Shown: positions 1 through 8,715, numbered from the stretch's first letter. The stretch: 16,072 bases of DNA from Methanobacteriota archaeon (GCA_002725475.1 PBPH01000023.1:1-16072), one strand, 5' to 3'. Notes: generated by a model not told the origin, from the letters alone. A program made the numbers and translations.

Positions 1-30
1 AAAGAACCAGGATCACCCAGTACTGCTTGA

Positions 31-48
31 GAAAAAGTAGGGTTTTTC
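31..48 (+). terminator. Possible terminator of the gene upstream of the window
   Basis: GAAAAA (31-36) and TTTTTC (43-48) are perfect inverted arms around a 6-nt loop, and the right arm is a T-run. The element lies just after in-frame stops (TGA at 28-30, TAG at 38-40) that could end a gene entering from the left, and before the start at 80. A T-rich end of this kind fits archaeal termination, but the stem is all A-T apart from one pair, so it may be chance. Confidence 0.3.
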
Positions 49-79
49 GTATATCGAATATCATCGAGGTAGAGGAATC

Positions 80-853
80 ATGTTTGATCCAGCAATTGTT
101 TGTCATGGGGGTGCTGGCCACGGTGCTAAAGATCAACCTGGAGTTGACGAGGCCACATCTTTTGGATGGGCGAAGTTAAAACAAGGCGGCTCTGCATTAG
201 AGGCAGCTATTGCAGCAGTAGTGATGATGGAAAATGATCCATCTCTAAATGCCGGTACTGGTGGCAGAATTAGGTCGGACGGAAGCGTTCAGCTTGATGC
301 AGCGATTATGACTAATGATGGCCGTTTTGGTGCAGTGACATGTATAGAGCAAACAAAGAACCCGATACTTGTTGCTGAAAAAATACTTGATAAAAAAATC
401 AATATGTTAGCTGGCAGGGGTGCTAGGGAATTTGCAGATACACTAGACATTCCTAGGGATGAAGTTGAAGGCTCAATTAACCCATCTGGAAATGACACTG
501 TTGGCGCAATTGCACGTGACTCGTCTGGATTGATCGTAGTGGCATCATCTACTGGCGGTTGTACTGGCAGGCCCCCTGGTAGAATTGGAGATACCCCTTT
601 GATTGGTGCTGGATTATGGTGTGGGGAATTTGTAGGAGTTTCAGCAACTGGAATTGGAGAAGAAATTACCCTAAAAATGCCATGTGTCAGAATTTCAGAT
701 CGTGTTTCAACAGGAAATGATATTGCGGCATCTCTTAATTGGGGAATTAATCAATTCAATTCAGATATCGAAGTAGGCTTCATTGCACTTGGCCCTCAAG
801 GAGAGGGTATTGGAGTTGCAAATACTAAGATGCCGTGGTCCTCAGAATCTTGA
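80..853 (+). CDS. Isoaspartyl peptidase / L-asparaginase (Ntn-hydrolase, asparaginase family 2)
   Basis: Cytoplasmic enzyme that removes isoaspartyl residues from damaged peptides and/or hydrolyses L-asparagine. Family members are made as a precursor that cleaves itself before a threonine, which becomes the nucleophile. Seen: HGGAG at residues 9-13, NAGTGG at 57-62, and GNDTVGAIA with the predicted nucleophile Thr140. STGG follows at 157-160 (second Thr), GRPPGRIGD at 163-171 (substrate-binding Arg168 and Asp171 by analogy with E. coli IaaA), and ATGIGE at 189-194. At 257 aa it is shorter than the usual 300 or so. Little linker precedes Thr140, giving predicted alpha and beta chains of about 139 and 118 residues. 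No signal peptide is seen. GAGG at 72-75 lies 4 nt before the ATG, and a TATATC sequence at 50-55 could be a weak promoter. Family assignment is firm. The balance between asparaginase and isoaspartyl peptidase activity cannot be read from the sequence. Confidence 0.9.
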   Translation: MFDPAIVCHGGAGHGAKDQPGVDEATSFGWAKLKQGGSALEAAIAAVVMMENDPSLNAGTGGRIRSDGSVQLDAAIMTNDGRFGAVTCIEQTKNPILVAEKILDKKINMLAGRGAREFADTLDIPRDEVEGSINPSGNDTVGAIARDSSGLIVVASSTGGCTGRPPGRIGDTPLIGAGLWCGEFVGVSATGIGEEITLKMPCVRISDRVSTGNDIAASLNWGINQFNSDIEVGFIALGPQGEGIGVANTKMPWSSES

Positions 854-876
854 ATGAAGTACATTTTTTGTGACTT

Positions 877-3816
877 ATGTCCGTTTCCTATTTACGACCC
901 CCTTGTTCTAGGCACCTTATGCGTGGGGGCGCGAGTAAAGGTAGAGGCGCGCGCGCAAGTGCCCATTTCCTTGTTTTAACGATGTTATTCGCCTCTTTTC
1001 TTTCTTTTATCCCTACTGCAGCGGCAGTTGTCCCTGGCGATTTATCAATTGTTGAGGGAATTACGCCAATCCCCGATGCAACTTATGATAGAGATACAAC
1101 ATCGTTATACCCATCTGTAAGGGTGAAAAATGACGTCGCAAACAGCCATTCACCCAGAGAAATTAGATGGCAAATGTGTGAAGGGGACTACGTTTCTTCA
1201 CTTTCATGCCCTTCTAATTCTGAGGACGGTTTTACCACTACTGGAACTATTTATTCGCTTCAAGAAGAGACTGTAGATTTCTTGCATCAAAATCCGTTTC
1301 AGCCATTTTCAACAGGAATCCATACGGTTGTCTTCTTCTTTTCAGAAAACGATAACGATCAATCAGATGATAGATTGGCTTACACATTTAACGTAGCAGC
1401 TCCTCTCAGGGATATTTCTCTTAATTCAATCAATTTCGATGATTCGTTAACATACAATAGCAACACATCTTATCCAATAAGCGGGGAATTTTATCGAAGA
1501 TCATGGGAAACTGGTTCGAATGCAACATTTGGTTGGATATTATCTCAAAATGGAACTGTTGTTGCAAATAGCGAAGAAACATCAGAACCACCCAGTGCTT
1601 CTAACCAAAATTGGCTCAAGGAATTTCCTGATTTTATTGCACCATTTCCTGGTGTATTCAATTTGGAAGCGGGGCTAATTCATTCAGATAGTGATATGAA
1701 TGAATGGAACAATATGCAATCAATTACCGTGATTGTCAATGACAGTGTAGATGGTTGGATCGAGTTAATCGAACCTGCAAGAGGATATGGTCATACTATT
1801 GAAGTTGAGGGGGAAAATCTAACTCTTTATGGTCTAGGCGAAAATTCTATTCGCGTTAAAGCAGGCAATATTGGGCATGTGCCAATTAATTCAACACTTA
1901 TGTTCAGTATTTTTGATATGAATGAAACTCTACTAGATGGGCCAAATTCGTGTAGTTTGTTGATGGATCCAGGTGAATCAAAATATTGTACTTTTGATAT
2001 GCCAGTTCAAGGCGAGTTAGTGTTGCGTGCAGAATTAATTTCATTCAATTTGGGTACCGATATTAATCCATCAGATAATTGGTTTGAGGTAAATGTTAGT
2101 AGCAGACATATGCCAGCTTACCCTACAGTTAGTAACCCTACAGAGGGTTCGAGATTTGATAGCGGCGATACAATATTGTTCATGAGTCAAGTTAGCCAGT
2201 ATGCTGCGTTACCTATGAATTTCACTTGGAAACTTAATTTTGAGGAAACACTTGGTTATGGCCAAACATTGAATGCAAATCTGCCGATGGGCGAGTGGCT
2301 GATTTCTCTTACCACAACAGATGCGTTAGGTAGCGTCGAAACTGCAGTCAGAACAATTAGAGTTCAAAATCGCCTTTCACTTATCCACTCACCTTGGGTT
2401 GTTGGAGGTGAAGCAGTATTGGATGAAGATGTGAACTACGTATTCAATGAGCCGGGATATCCTCCTGAAGGATACCAATACCCGACCATCCAAAGTCTAG
2501 GCCTTTCGCCTTTGAGAATAATTGATATCGATTATGAACCCACAGACGAAGAAGTAACAGATCCGGGTATTATTTTCTCTGATATTTGGATTGATCTTGG
2601 CGGAATTATTCCCGACTCACTAGCACGTCAAAGCATCGTTGTGTATAAGATGGAATCATTGGAATTAACAGAGTTGCACGAATTTTTGTTACCAAATGAG
2701 TATGAGATAAATATTGAAAATGACACATTAAGAATTCTAGACAATCAGTTTAGTAACGGGATGTATATGATTGCTGGCGATCTCGAAAGTGCAGATGTCT
2801 CAGTCCTCAATTTGACAACAGTACAATTGCCTAGGGGTGCATTACGCCTTGAATGGGAACCATCGGGCGATTTAGAAAATCCATATTTCGGTGGATGGAG
2901 AATATATCGACGTATTACTTACCCATTCTTTTGGCCATATGAAAATGCTTCACAATTCAATTCAGTAATAGGTACCGAAGTGGCTGATCTCGGTCCGTAT
3001 GATTCAAGTTGGGAAGATCCTGCATCACTGCCTGATGGTGTTTGCGTTTCGTATCTTGTAATTGCGCTTGACAGACAAGGAGAAGCGGATCATACTCATG
3101 GTGCAGCTGCAGGTTGGAATGGAGAGACGGTAGAATGGCAGTGTGGGGATTCTATTTCGCCGCGCACAGTTATGAACAATTTCAACCATGAAGTGACTTT
3201 TGATAACAGCTCAGGGCAAAATATCCACCATGTGAATATTACTTGGACTTGGCCTGATTATGGTGATGAGGATAATATTACTTGGAGATTATATCGAGTA
3301 GAAGTAATTCCGTCTGACATGACCTGGGTTGAACCTCTTGAGGTAGATATGTGGGGTATGCCCGGGACGCAGGGAAGTTACCATGAAATGGAGCAACCTT
3401 TCTTGAACTCAATCAAGAAAGAACGTACCTACTACTATATTTTCGTCCCAATGGACGATGTTGGAAATGTTGATTTCTCACCGCTTGAATCGAATATTGA
3501 AACGGTAAATGTTGGTAATCAATTTTGGGATCACAATTCTTACCTAATTCCTGAACCACCTCCTGAAGACCCGCCACCCTATGGGAGTGAATGGTTGGGT
3601 GAATTGTTTGATCTATGGGATCTGTCGGCCTTTAGGACTTCAGCCACAATTGCATTCGGGATTTTACTTCTTAATTTGGTAATGATTCCTGTTGTGATTA
3701 ATCAAACACGTGGAGTCCGTCGTCGCATTAAGAGAGAGAAAAGGAGAATTAAGAAAGAGCGAGATAGGGAGTTGTCTGACGAGATGGCTGATGATTTGGA
3801 AGACATGTTCAATTAA
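877..3816 (+). CDS. Large surface protein with Ig-like/fibronectin-like domains and one C-terminal membrane anchor
   Basis: Unrecognised function. The 979-residue protein starts with a basic stretch and a hydrophobic segment at about 31-50 (ending PTAAA) that reads as a signal peptide. The exterior part holds a CARDB-like region (about 295-410, with a VKAGNIGHVPINST segment), a PKD/Ig-like region (about 415-495) and two fibronectin III-like regions (about 650-735 and 765-875, each with a WRIYRR/WRLYR strand). A Pro-rich linker (892-901), a membrane helix (about 922-942) and a very basic, probably helical cytoplasmic tail (944-966) ending in an acidic patch follow. Many NxS/T sequons fit an N-glycosylated exterior. 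No catalytic motif was seen. The start is uncertain: ATG at 919 (residue 15) also gives a good signal peptide, and neither start has a convincing ribosome-binding site. The gene begins 23 nt after the asparaginase stop and is probably cotranscribed. Domain names are from fold-like sequence features, not a search. Confidence 0.75.
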   Translation: MSVSYLRPPCSRHLMRGGASKGRGARASAHFLVLTMLFASFLSFIPTAAAVVPGDLSIVEGITPIPDATYDRDTTSLYPSVRVKNDVANSHSPREIRWQMCEGDYVSSLSCPSNSEDGFTTTGTIYSLQEETVDFLHQNPFQPFSTGIHTVVFFFSENDNDQSDDRLAYTFNVAAPLRDISLNSINFDDSLTYNSNTSYPISGEFYRRSWETGSNATFGWILSQNGTVVANSEETSEPPSASNQNWLKEFPDFIAPFPGVFNLEAGLIHSDSDMNEWNNMQSITVIVNDSVDGWIELIEPARGYGHTIEVEGENLTLYGLGENSIRVKAGNIGHVPINSTLMFSIFDMNETLLDGPNSCSLLMDPGESKYCTFDMPVQGELVLRAELISFNLGTDINPSDNWFEVNVSSRHMPAYPTVSNPTEGSRFDSGDTILFMSQVSQYAALPMNFTWKLNFEETLGYGQTLNANLPMGEWLISLTTTDALGSVETAVRTIRVQNRLSLIHSPWVVGGEAVLDEDVNYVFNEPGYPPEGYQYPTIQSLGLSPLRIIDIDYEPTDEEVTDPGIIFSDIWIDLGGIIPDSLARQSIVVYKMESLELTELHEFLLPNEYEINIENDTLRILDNQFSNGMYMIAGDLESADVSVLNLTTVQLPRGALRLEWEPSGDLENPYFGGWRIYRRITYPFFWPYENASQFNSVIGTEVADLGPYDSSWEDPASLPDGVCVSYLVIALDRQGEADHTHGAAAGWNGETVEWQCGDSISPRTVMNNFNHEVTFDNSSGQNIHHVNITWTWPDYGDEDNITWRLYRVEVIPSDMTWVEPLEVDMWGMPGTQGSYHEMEQPFLNSIKKERTYYYIFVPMDDVGNVDFSPLESNIETVNVGNQFWDHNSYLIPEPPPEDPPPYGSEWLGELFDLWDLSAFRTSATIAFGILLLNLVMIPVVINQTRGVRRRIKREKRRIKKERDRELSDEMADDLEDMFN

Positions 3817-3842
3817 AATCCATATTTAATTGTTGATTTTAA
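3813..3842. terminator. Probable bidirectional terminator between convergent transcription units
   Basis: TTAAAATC (3813-3820) and GATTTTAA (3835-3842) form a perfect 8-bp inverted repeat with a 14-nt AT-rich loop. The stop codon of the left gene (TAA, 3814-3816) lies in the left arm, and the tRNA-Ser gene on the opposite strand ends at 3844. Whichever strand is transcribed, the second arm carries a TTTT run, so it could end transcription both ways. Archaeal termination mainly needs T-runs, so the role of the hairpin itself is inferred. Confidence 0.5.
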
Positions 3843-3843
3843 G

Positions 3844-3927
3844 CGCGACGTGGGAGATTCGAACTCCCGAGGGTAAAACCCACCGGATTAGCAATCCGGC
3901 GCGATGGCCAGGCTATGCGAACGTCGC
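3844..3927 (-). tRNA. tRNA-Ser, anticodon GCU
   Basis: On the minus strand, GCGACGT (3921-3927) pairs fully with ACGTCGC (3845-3851) as a 7-bp acceptor stem. The anticodon stem CCGGA/TCCGG encloses TTGCTAA, giving anticodon GCU (reads AGC and AGU). A long variable arm (GGGT-TTT-ACCC) marks a class II tRNA, and the T arm is GGGAG-TTCGAAT-CTCCC. The base after the acceptor is G (discriminator G73, typical for serine). The next bases are CTT, so CCA is not encoded. The D stem looks weak: G10-C25 and C11-G24 pair, but the next two positions do not. The gene lies 48 nt downstream of the gyrA stop on the same strand and may be cotranscribed with it. A CTTAAG about 27-30 nt upstream of the tRNA is a poor TATA candidate for its own promoter. 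No intron is seen. Confidence 0.93.
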
Positions 3928-3975
3928 AACGAGTCGCCGACCGACCAATCCGTCTTAAGGCGAGCGGAAAGATAC

Positions 3976-6693
3976 TCATTCTTCTTCTGAACTGTTGATT
4001 TCTATCAATTCATCATCAATTAATTCAGCAGGCAATCGGGCAGAGAAAATAATTTCATCAACAAACCCTCCCTTTTCACGGTCACGTAATTCCATGACAC
4101 GGGTACCCTTTGTGGCTTTTCCTGTAGTTTCTTTCGTTTGGTCTGCCCGTACCCTAATCATCATACCTTTACTGGTCAATAGGAAAATTTGGTCACCAAG
4201 ATCTGGTATGGTGTGGACTCGAACAATTTCATCACCATGTTCATCATCTAGTTTCATTGTGCCTACTCCACCAGCACCACGACTTGTTTTTCGATAACCA
4301 TCCCTCTCCTGTTTGTATTTGCCAGTTCGGTCATCAATTATTTTCTCGCCATTTTCATCTAACACATCATGCATCTCACCATCGCCAAGCCGGCTTCTCT
4401 TGGCCATTCCGAACTTTGAAAGTGTGAGGACATGTGTATCTTCGTTTGACGTAGCAATCATTCCAACAACCGAGTCACCCTCCTTGAGTTTCATTCCCCT
4501 GACGCCAGCGGTAACTCTTCCTTGCACCTTTACAGTAAATCCAGTTGAACCGTCGGGTAGCTCCTTGGTTTCACTAGGTTTGAATCGGCACGCTCTTCCA
4601 CCTTTTGAAACCATTACGACATGGTCATCATCAGTGGCCTCGCGAACAGCAACAAGGGTGTCATTCTCAGTTTTGAATTTCAATGCATATTTACCATTTC
4701 TATTTATTCTAGTATAGTCGGCGAGTTTTGAACGCTTTACAATACCTTCATGTGTAGCAAAAATTAGATAATGGCCATCAGGATTTTCTTGTAATTCCTT
4801 AGAAATTGGGAGTATTGTGACTACATTTTCATCTTCACGCAATCTCTCTATTAAATTTCTAATATGACTTCCCCGGCTATGTCTGCTACCTTGTGGAGTC
4901 TCCCAAGCCTTTAGGCCGTAAACTCTTCCTTGGTCAGTGAAAATAAGTAGTCTATCTTTGCTAAAACAAGTGAGGATTGATTTAGGGAAATCTTCATCTT
5001 TTGTTGTGACTCCCTTTAGCCCTTTACCCCCTCTATTTTGAACGCGGAATGATTCCACAGGAAGATGGCGAATGTAATTATCTTCAGATAGTGAAATTAC
5101 AATCGCTCGTTCCTCCACTAAATCTTCCCTATCCATTGAGAGTGGCATCGGGTCAATACCGGTTCTCCTTTGATCCCCGTGTTTCTCGACCATCTCATCT
5201 AATTCTGATAATATTATCTCTAGTTGCATTTTACGGCTGGCCAAGATTTCTTTAAATCCAGCAATTGCAATTTTTAGTTCGCTAAACTCATCATCGACTT
5301 TCTGAGTGTCCATCTTTGACAGTTGATATAGGCGCCGTTCTGCAATTGCTTTGGCTTGCTGTTCTGAGAAATCAAATGGCGCAATATTTCCGAATTTTAC
5401 TTCACCACGTAATATTTGTTCAAAATGTTCCCGACTTTCAGCACCCTTTCCAGCAGCTATGACATCATCAATTCGACCTTGTGCTTTTACCAAACCTTCC
5501 AAAACGTGTGCTCTGGCTTCGGCCTTTCCAAGGTCGAATTCAGTTCTTCTCTTGATGACCTCTTCTCGATGTCGGACGTAGGCGTGAAGAATAATTGGAA
5601 GAGTTAGTTGAACCGGCTCTCGATTGATGATGCCCATCATATTTGCAGAATATGATTCCTGCAACCTACTTGATTTGTAAAGTTGATTAAGAACAGCATG
5701 AGGGTCAGCGTTCTGTTTGACTTCGATGACAACTCGAATACCTTCTTTGCTAGATTCATCGCGAATGTCTCGAATACCTTTGACCTGTTCTTTGCTTACC
5801 AGTTCGGCAATCCCTTCCAACATTCCAGATTTCTTCACTTGATATGGGATTTGATGAACCACAATTTTCTTACCGTTTTGATCATCAAAAACCTCGCATT
5901 GAGCGCGAACATGGAATCTACCATGGCCAGTTTCATACATGTCGTTAATTCCATCAATTCCATGAATAGTTGCTCCGGTAGGGAAATCTGGGCCTTTTAT
6001 GTGTTGCATATATTCTGCAATTTCAATACTTGGGGGTTTTTCAGGGTCTCCTTTTTCTTCCCCTTCTTCTATGATATGTTCAACATGCATATGAATCGCA
6101 GAAGCGACTTCTGTAAGGTTGTGAGGGGGGATTTTTGTAGCCATTCCAACAGCGATTCCATCACTGCCATTGAGTAGTAGGTTTGGCAATCTTGCAGGCA
6201 ATACTTGTGGCTCTTGCTCGGAATCATCGAAGTTTGGTTGAAAATCTACAGTATTTTTCTTTATGTCTTCTAACATATGCTTGGCTAGACGATCTAGCCT
6301 ACTTTCAGTGTATCTCATGGCTGCTGCTTTGTCACCATCTATGCTACCGAAATTTCCTTGCCCATCTATCAATGGATATCGCAGACTGAAATCTTGGGCC
6401 ATTCGTACCATGGTATCATAGATGGATTGGTCGCCGTGGGGGTGAAATTTACCCATGACTTCACCGACAGAGCGGGCTGATTTAGAATAAGAACGATCAG
6501 ATGTGTGGCCAGCTTCATGCATTCCAAAAAGCACCCTTCTGTGTACTGGTTTTAGTCCATCTCTGACTTCAGGTAGAGCGCGACCAATAATCACAGACAT
6601 TGCATAATTAATGTATGAGGATTGCATCTCTTGATCGACGGTATGTCTAACCTGGTTGTCTTTTGGATTCGCAGATATCTCTTCATCACTCAT
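3976..6693 (-). CDS. gyrA: DNA gyrase subunit A (bacterial-type type IIA topoisomerase)
   Basis: Cleaves and rejoins the gate DNA segment. With GyrB it forms the A2B2 gyrase that introduces negative supercoils using ATP. Counting from ATG at 6693 (905 aa), seen are the winged-helix region near the N-terminus, the HGDQSIYD segment (86-93), the catalytic pair Arg127-Tyr128 in AAMRYTE, and a long coiled-coil region (about 370-500). The C-terminal beta-pinwheel begins about 525 and carries a GyrA box, QNRGGKG, at 552-558. That box distinguishes gyrase from topoisomerase IV; the usual form is QRRGGKG. An acidic-basic insert interrupts one pinwheel blade (about 770-797), and the tail is acidic. A TTG at 6696 also opens the frame, but GAGGTGAT (6699-6706) sits 5 nt before the ATG and decides for it. 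The gene follows gyrB by 11 nt. Gyrase in archaea is generally regarded as acquired from bacteria. Confidence 0.98.
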   Translation of the reverse strand: MSDEEISANPKDNQVRHTVDQEMQSSYINYAMSVIIGRALPEVRDGLKPVHRRVLFGMHEAGHTSDRSYSKSARSVGEVMGKFHPHGDQSIYDTMVRMAQDFSLRYPLIDGQGNFGSIDGDKAAAMRYTESRLDRLAKHMLEDIKKNTVDFQPNFDDSEQEPQVLPARLPNLLLNGSDGIAVGMATKIPPHNLTEVASAIHMHVEHIIEEGEEKGDPEKPPSIEIAEYMQHIKGPDFPTGATIHGIDGINDMYETGHGRFHVRAQCEVFDDQNGKKIVVHQIPYQVKKSGMLEGIAELVSKEQVKGIRDIRDESSKEGIRVVIEVKQNADPHAVLNQLYKSSRLQESYSANMMGIINREPVQLTLPIILHAYVRHREEVIKRRTEFDLGKAEARAHVLEGLVKAQGRIDDVIAAGKGAESREHFEQILRGEVKFGNIAPFDFSEQQAKAIAERRLYQLSKMDTQKVDDEFSELKIAIAGFKEILASRKMQLEIILSELDEMVEKHGDQRRTGIDPMPLSMDREDLVEERAIVISLSEDNYIRHLPVESFRVQNRGGKGLKGVTTKDEDFPKSILTCFSKDRLLIFTDQGRVYGLKAWETPQGSRHSRGSHIRNLIERLREDENVVTILPISKELQENPDGHYLIFATHEGIVKRSKLADYTRINRNGKYALKFKTENDTLVAVREATDDDHVVMVSKGGRACRFKPSETKELPDGSTGFTVKVQGRVTAGVRGMKLKEGDSVVGMIATSNEDTHVLTLSKFGMAKRSRLGDGEMHDVLDENGEKIIDDRTGKYKQERDGYRKTSRGAGGVGTMKLDDEHGDEIVRVHTIPDLGDQIFLLTSKGMMIRVRADQTKETTGKATKGTRVMELRDREKGGFVDEIIFSARLPAELIDDELIEINSSEEE

Positions 6694-6698
6694 CAAAT

Positions 6699-6706
6699 AT
6701 CACCTC
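6699..6706 (-). promoter_or_regulatory. Strong ribosome-binding site of gyrA overlapping the gyrB stop
   Basis: On the minus strand GAGGTGAT matches the 3' end of 16S rRNA very well and lies 5 nt before ATG at 6693. Its first two bases are the last two of the gyrB stop TGA (6705-6707). This spacing supports the ATG start over the TTG three bases earlier, and suggests that ribosomes finishing gyrB start gyrA, which would keep the two subunits balanced. Confidence 0.8.
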
Positions 6707-8699
6707 ATACATCAACATCCGCTTCAGAAGCGTGCATTTCAATAAATGCTCTACGTTCAGGGACATCATCGCCCATCAATGTTTCAAAGAGGGAAGAAGT
6801 TTCACCCTCGTCAGTGAAATCGTTGGCGGTGACCTTTAGCAATGTCCTATTTTCTGGGTCCATAGTGGTGGTCCAAAGTTGATCAGGATTCATTTCACCT
6901 AATCCTTTGTAGCGCTGGATTCCTATTTTCGCATCGGGTTTTTCCGAACGGAAAGTATCGATAATGGCGTCTCTTTCCGAATCAGAGTAGGCATATTTCG
7001 AATTCCTTCCTCGGGAAACCATGTAAAGTGGGGGTTGTGCAATAAACACATTGCCACATTCTATTGCCGGCCTCATAAATCTCCAAATAAATGTTAGAAT
7101 CAATGTGCGAATGTGAGCCCCATCAACATCGGCGTCAGTCATTATGATGATCTTCCCATAACGCAATTTATCAACATCGAAATATGTTTCAGATTCGGCT
7201 AATGACTCTTCGCCTTCTAAAAGTTCAGGTGGATTTCCCACGCCCGCCCCCAATGCCTTGATCATTGTTTGAATTTCGTTATTCTGATACACTTTAGCCT
7301 GATTCTTCAACTGCCTCTCTACGTTCAGGATTTTACCCCGTAATGGTAAGATGGCTTGTGTTCGGCGGTCGCGCCCAGTTTTAGCAGACCCGCCTGCAGA
7401 ATCTCCTTCGACAATATAGATTTCACATTCCTCGGGATTTCTACTTTGGCAATCGGCTAATTTTCCTGGCAACCCTCCACCTTCAAGAACACCCTTTCTA
7501 CGCGTCAATTCGCGCGCCTTACGAGCCGCTTCACGAGCTTTGCTGGCTAAGACAGCTTTGTCGATGACGAGCTTGGCTACATTAGGATTCTCTTCAAAAT
7601 GTTCGCCTAGTTTCTCATTTACTATGCTCTCGACAATTCCTGCAACTTCGCTGGATACTAATTTGTTCTTTGTTTGGCTAGAGAATGATGGGTCTGGATG
7701 TTTGACACTTATGACTACTGCAATACCTTCTCTGACATCATCGCCTGAGAGTTTGTCGACTTTCTTGAGTAGATTCCGGCTCTTTGCATATCGATTGAGG
7801 GATCCAGTTAGTGCGCTGCGAAGGCCAGACAGGTGCGTCCCCCCATCACGATTGCGAATGATGTTTGTATAGCACTGGATCACTTCGTTGTATGAGTCTG
7901 ACCATTGCATGGCCATATCTATGTGTATTTCACCATCCTCTATTTCCCGCATCCCTTTGATGTGGATGACATCATTGTGGATTGGATTGCGCCTTTCATT
8001 GAGTTGTTTTACGAATTCAGAAATACCTCCGTCATATTGATGTTCAATAGTCTCGGTATCCTTTCCACGTTGGTCTGAAATAGTTATTTTCAACCCTGCA
8101 TTTAGGTATGCAGTCTCCCTCACCCTTGTGTTGAGGATTTCATCGTCGAATTCAGTTATCGTAGTGAAGATATCCAAATCCGGTTTGAAAGTAATCACAG
8201 TACCTGTTGAATCACTGTCTCCAACAATTTCCAGCCTGCCTTGAGGCTCTCCACGAATGTATGTCTGTTCGTACAATTTCCCATCTCTTTCAATTTGCAT
8301 CCTCAACCATTCAGATACTGCATTCACGGCAGAAACCCCTACTCCATGTAACCCGCCAGAGACTTTGTAAGACGAGTTATCGAATTTCCCTCCTGCGTGA
8401 AGTTTGGTCATGATTACTTCGGCAGCACTGATTCCATATTCGGGGTGCTCTCCAACAGGGATGCCGCGGCCATGGTCTTCGATTGTAATCGATCCATCCT
8501 TATTCAGGACAATGTCAACTACGTCACAGTAACCAGCCAGGTGTTCATCTACTGCATTGTCAACAACTTCCCAGATGCAGTGGTGTAGTGCAGTTCCGTC
8601 GTGGGGGTCTCCAAGATACATCCCTGGGCGTTTCCTTACTGCTTCTAGCCCTTCGAGGACTTGAATGCTATCAGCCTTGTAATCTGATTCTTCGGCCAT
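6705..8699 (-). CDS. gyrB: DNA gyrase subunit B (ATPase and TOPRIM subunit)
   Basis: ATP-driven subunit of gyrase. Seen in order: the GHKL ATPase with EVVDN (catalytic Glu44, Mg-binding Asn48), EDHGRGIP (74-81, Asp75) and GGLHGVG (115-121). The transducer has QTKNKL (342-347, ATP-contacting Lys344). The TOPRIM domain has VEGDSAGG (Glu431), PLRGKILNVE (452-461) and the metal-binding MTDADVDG (Asp522, Asp524). The QRYKGLGEMNPDQLW motif (595-609) comes last. At 664 aa it matches the short B. subtilis-type GyrB and lacks the large insert of the E. coli enzyme. It has an acidic insert of about 15-19 residues (about 488-506) inside TOPRIM, just before DVDKLRYGK. The start is ATG at 8699, preceded by a purine-rich GGGGGAAAG tract and a strong palindrome. 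It is first in the gyrB-gyrA unit and diverges from aroD. Confidence 0.98.
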   Translation of the reverse strand: MAEESDYKADSIQVLEGLEAVRKRPGMYLGDPHDGTALHHCIWEVVDNAVDEHLAGYCDVVDIVLNKDGSITIEDHGRGIPVGEHPEYGISAAEVIMTKLHAGGKFDNSSYKVSGGLHGVGVSAVNAVSEWLRMQIERDGKLYEQTYIRGEPQGRLEIVGDSDSTGTVITFKPDLDIFTTITEFDDEILNTRVRETAYLNAGLKITISDQRGKDTETIEHQYDGGISEFVKQLNERRNPIHNDVIHIKGMREIEDGEIHIDMAMQWSDSYNEVIQCYTNIIRNRDGGTHLSGLRSALTGSLNRYAKSRNLLKKVDKLSGDDVREGIAVVISVKHPDPSFSSQTKNKLVSSEVAGIVESIVNEKLGEHFEENPNVAKLVIDKAVLASKAREAARKARELTRRKGVLEGGGLPGKLADCQSRNPEECEIYIVEGDSAGGSAKTGRDRRTQAILPLRGKILNVERQLKNQAKVYQNNEIQTMIKALGAGVGNPPELLEGEESLAESETYFDVDKLRYGKIIIMTDADVDGAHIRTLILTFIWRFMRPAIECGNVFIAQPPLYMVSRGRNSKYAYSDSERDAIIDTFRSEKPDAKIGIQRYKGLGEMNPDQLWTTTMDPENRTLLKVTANDFTDEGETSSLFETLMGDDVPERRAFIEMHASEADVDV

Positions 8700-8715
8700 T
8701 ATTCCACTTTCCCCC

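Noticed and set aside
1..40. Possible 3' end of an upstream gene (frame 1 ends TGA at 28-30; frame 2 ends TAG at 38-40).
   Set aside because: Only 9-12 codons are visible and two frames are equally open, so neither frame nor product can be supported.
864..869. T-run between the asparaginase gene and the next gene, as a terminator.
   Set aside because: Six T residues without a hairpin and only a 23-nt gap between co-oriented genes; read-through is as likely.
3928..3975. GC-rich segment between gyrA and tRNA-Ser as a separate small RNA or hairpin.
   Set aside because: Best pairing is a 5-bp TCGCC/GGCGA stem with a loop of about 20 nt, and no promoter or terminator delimits it.
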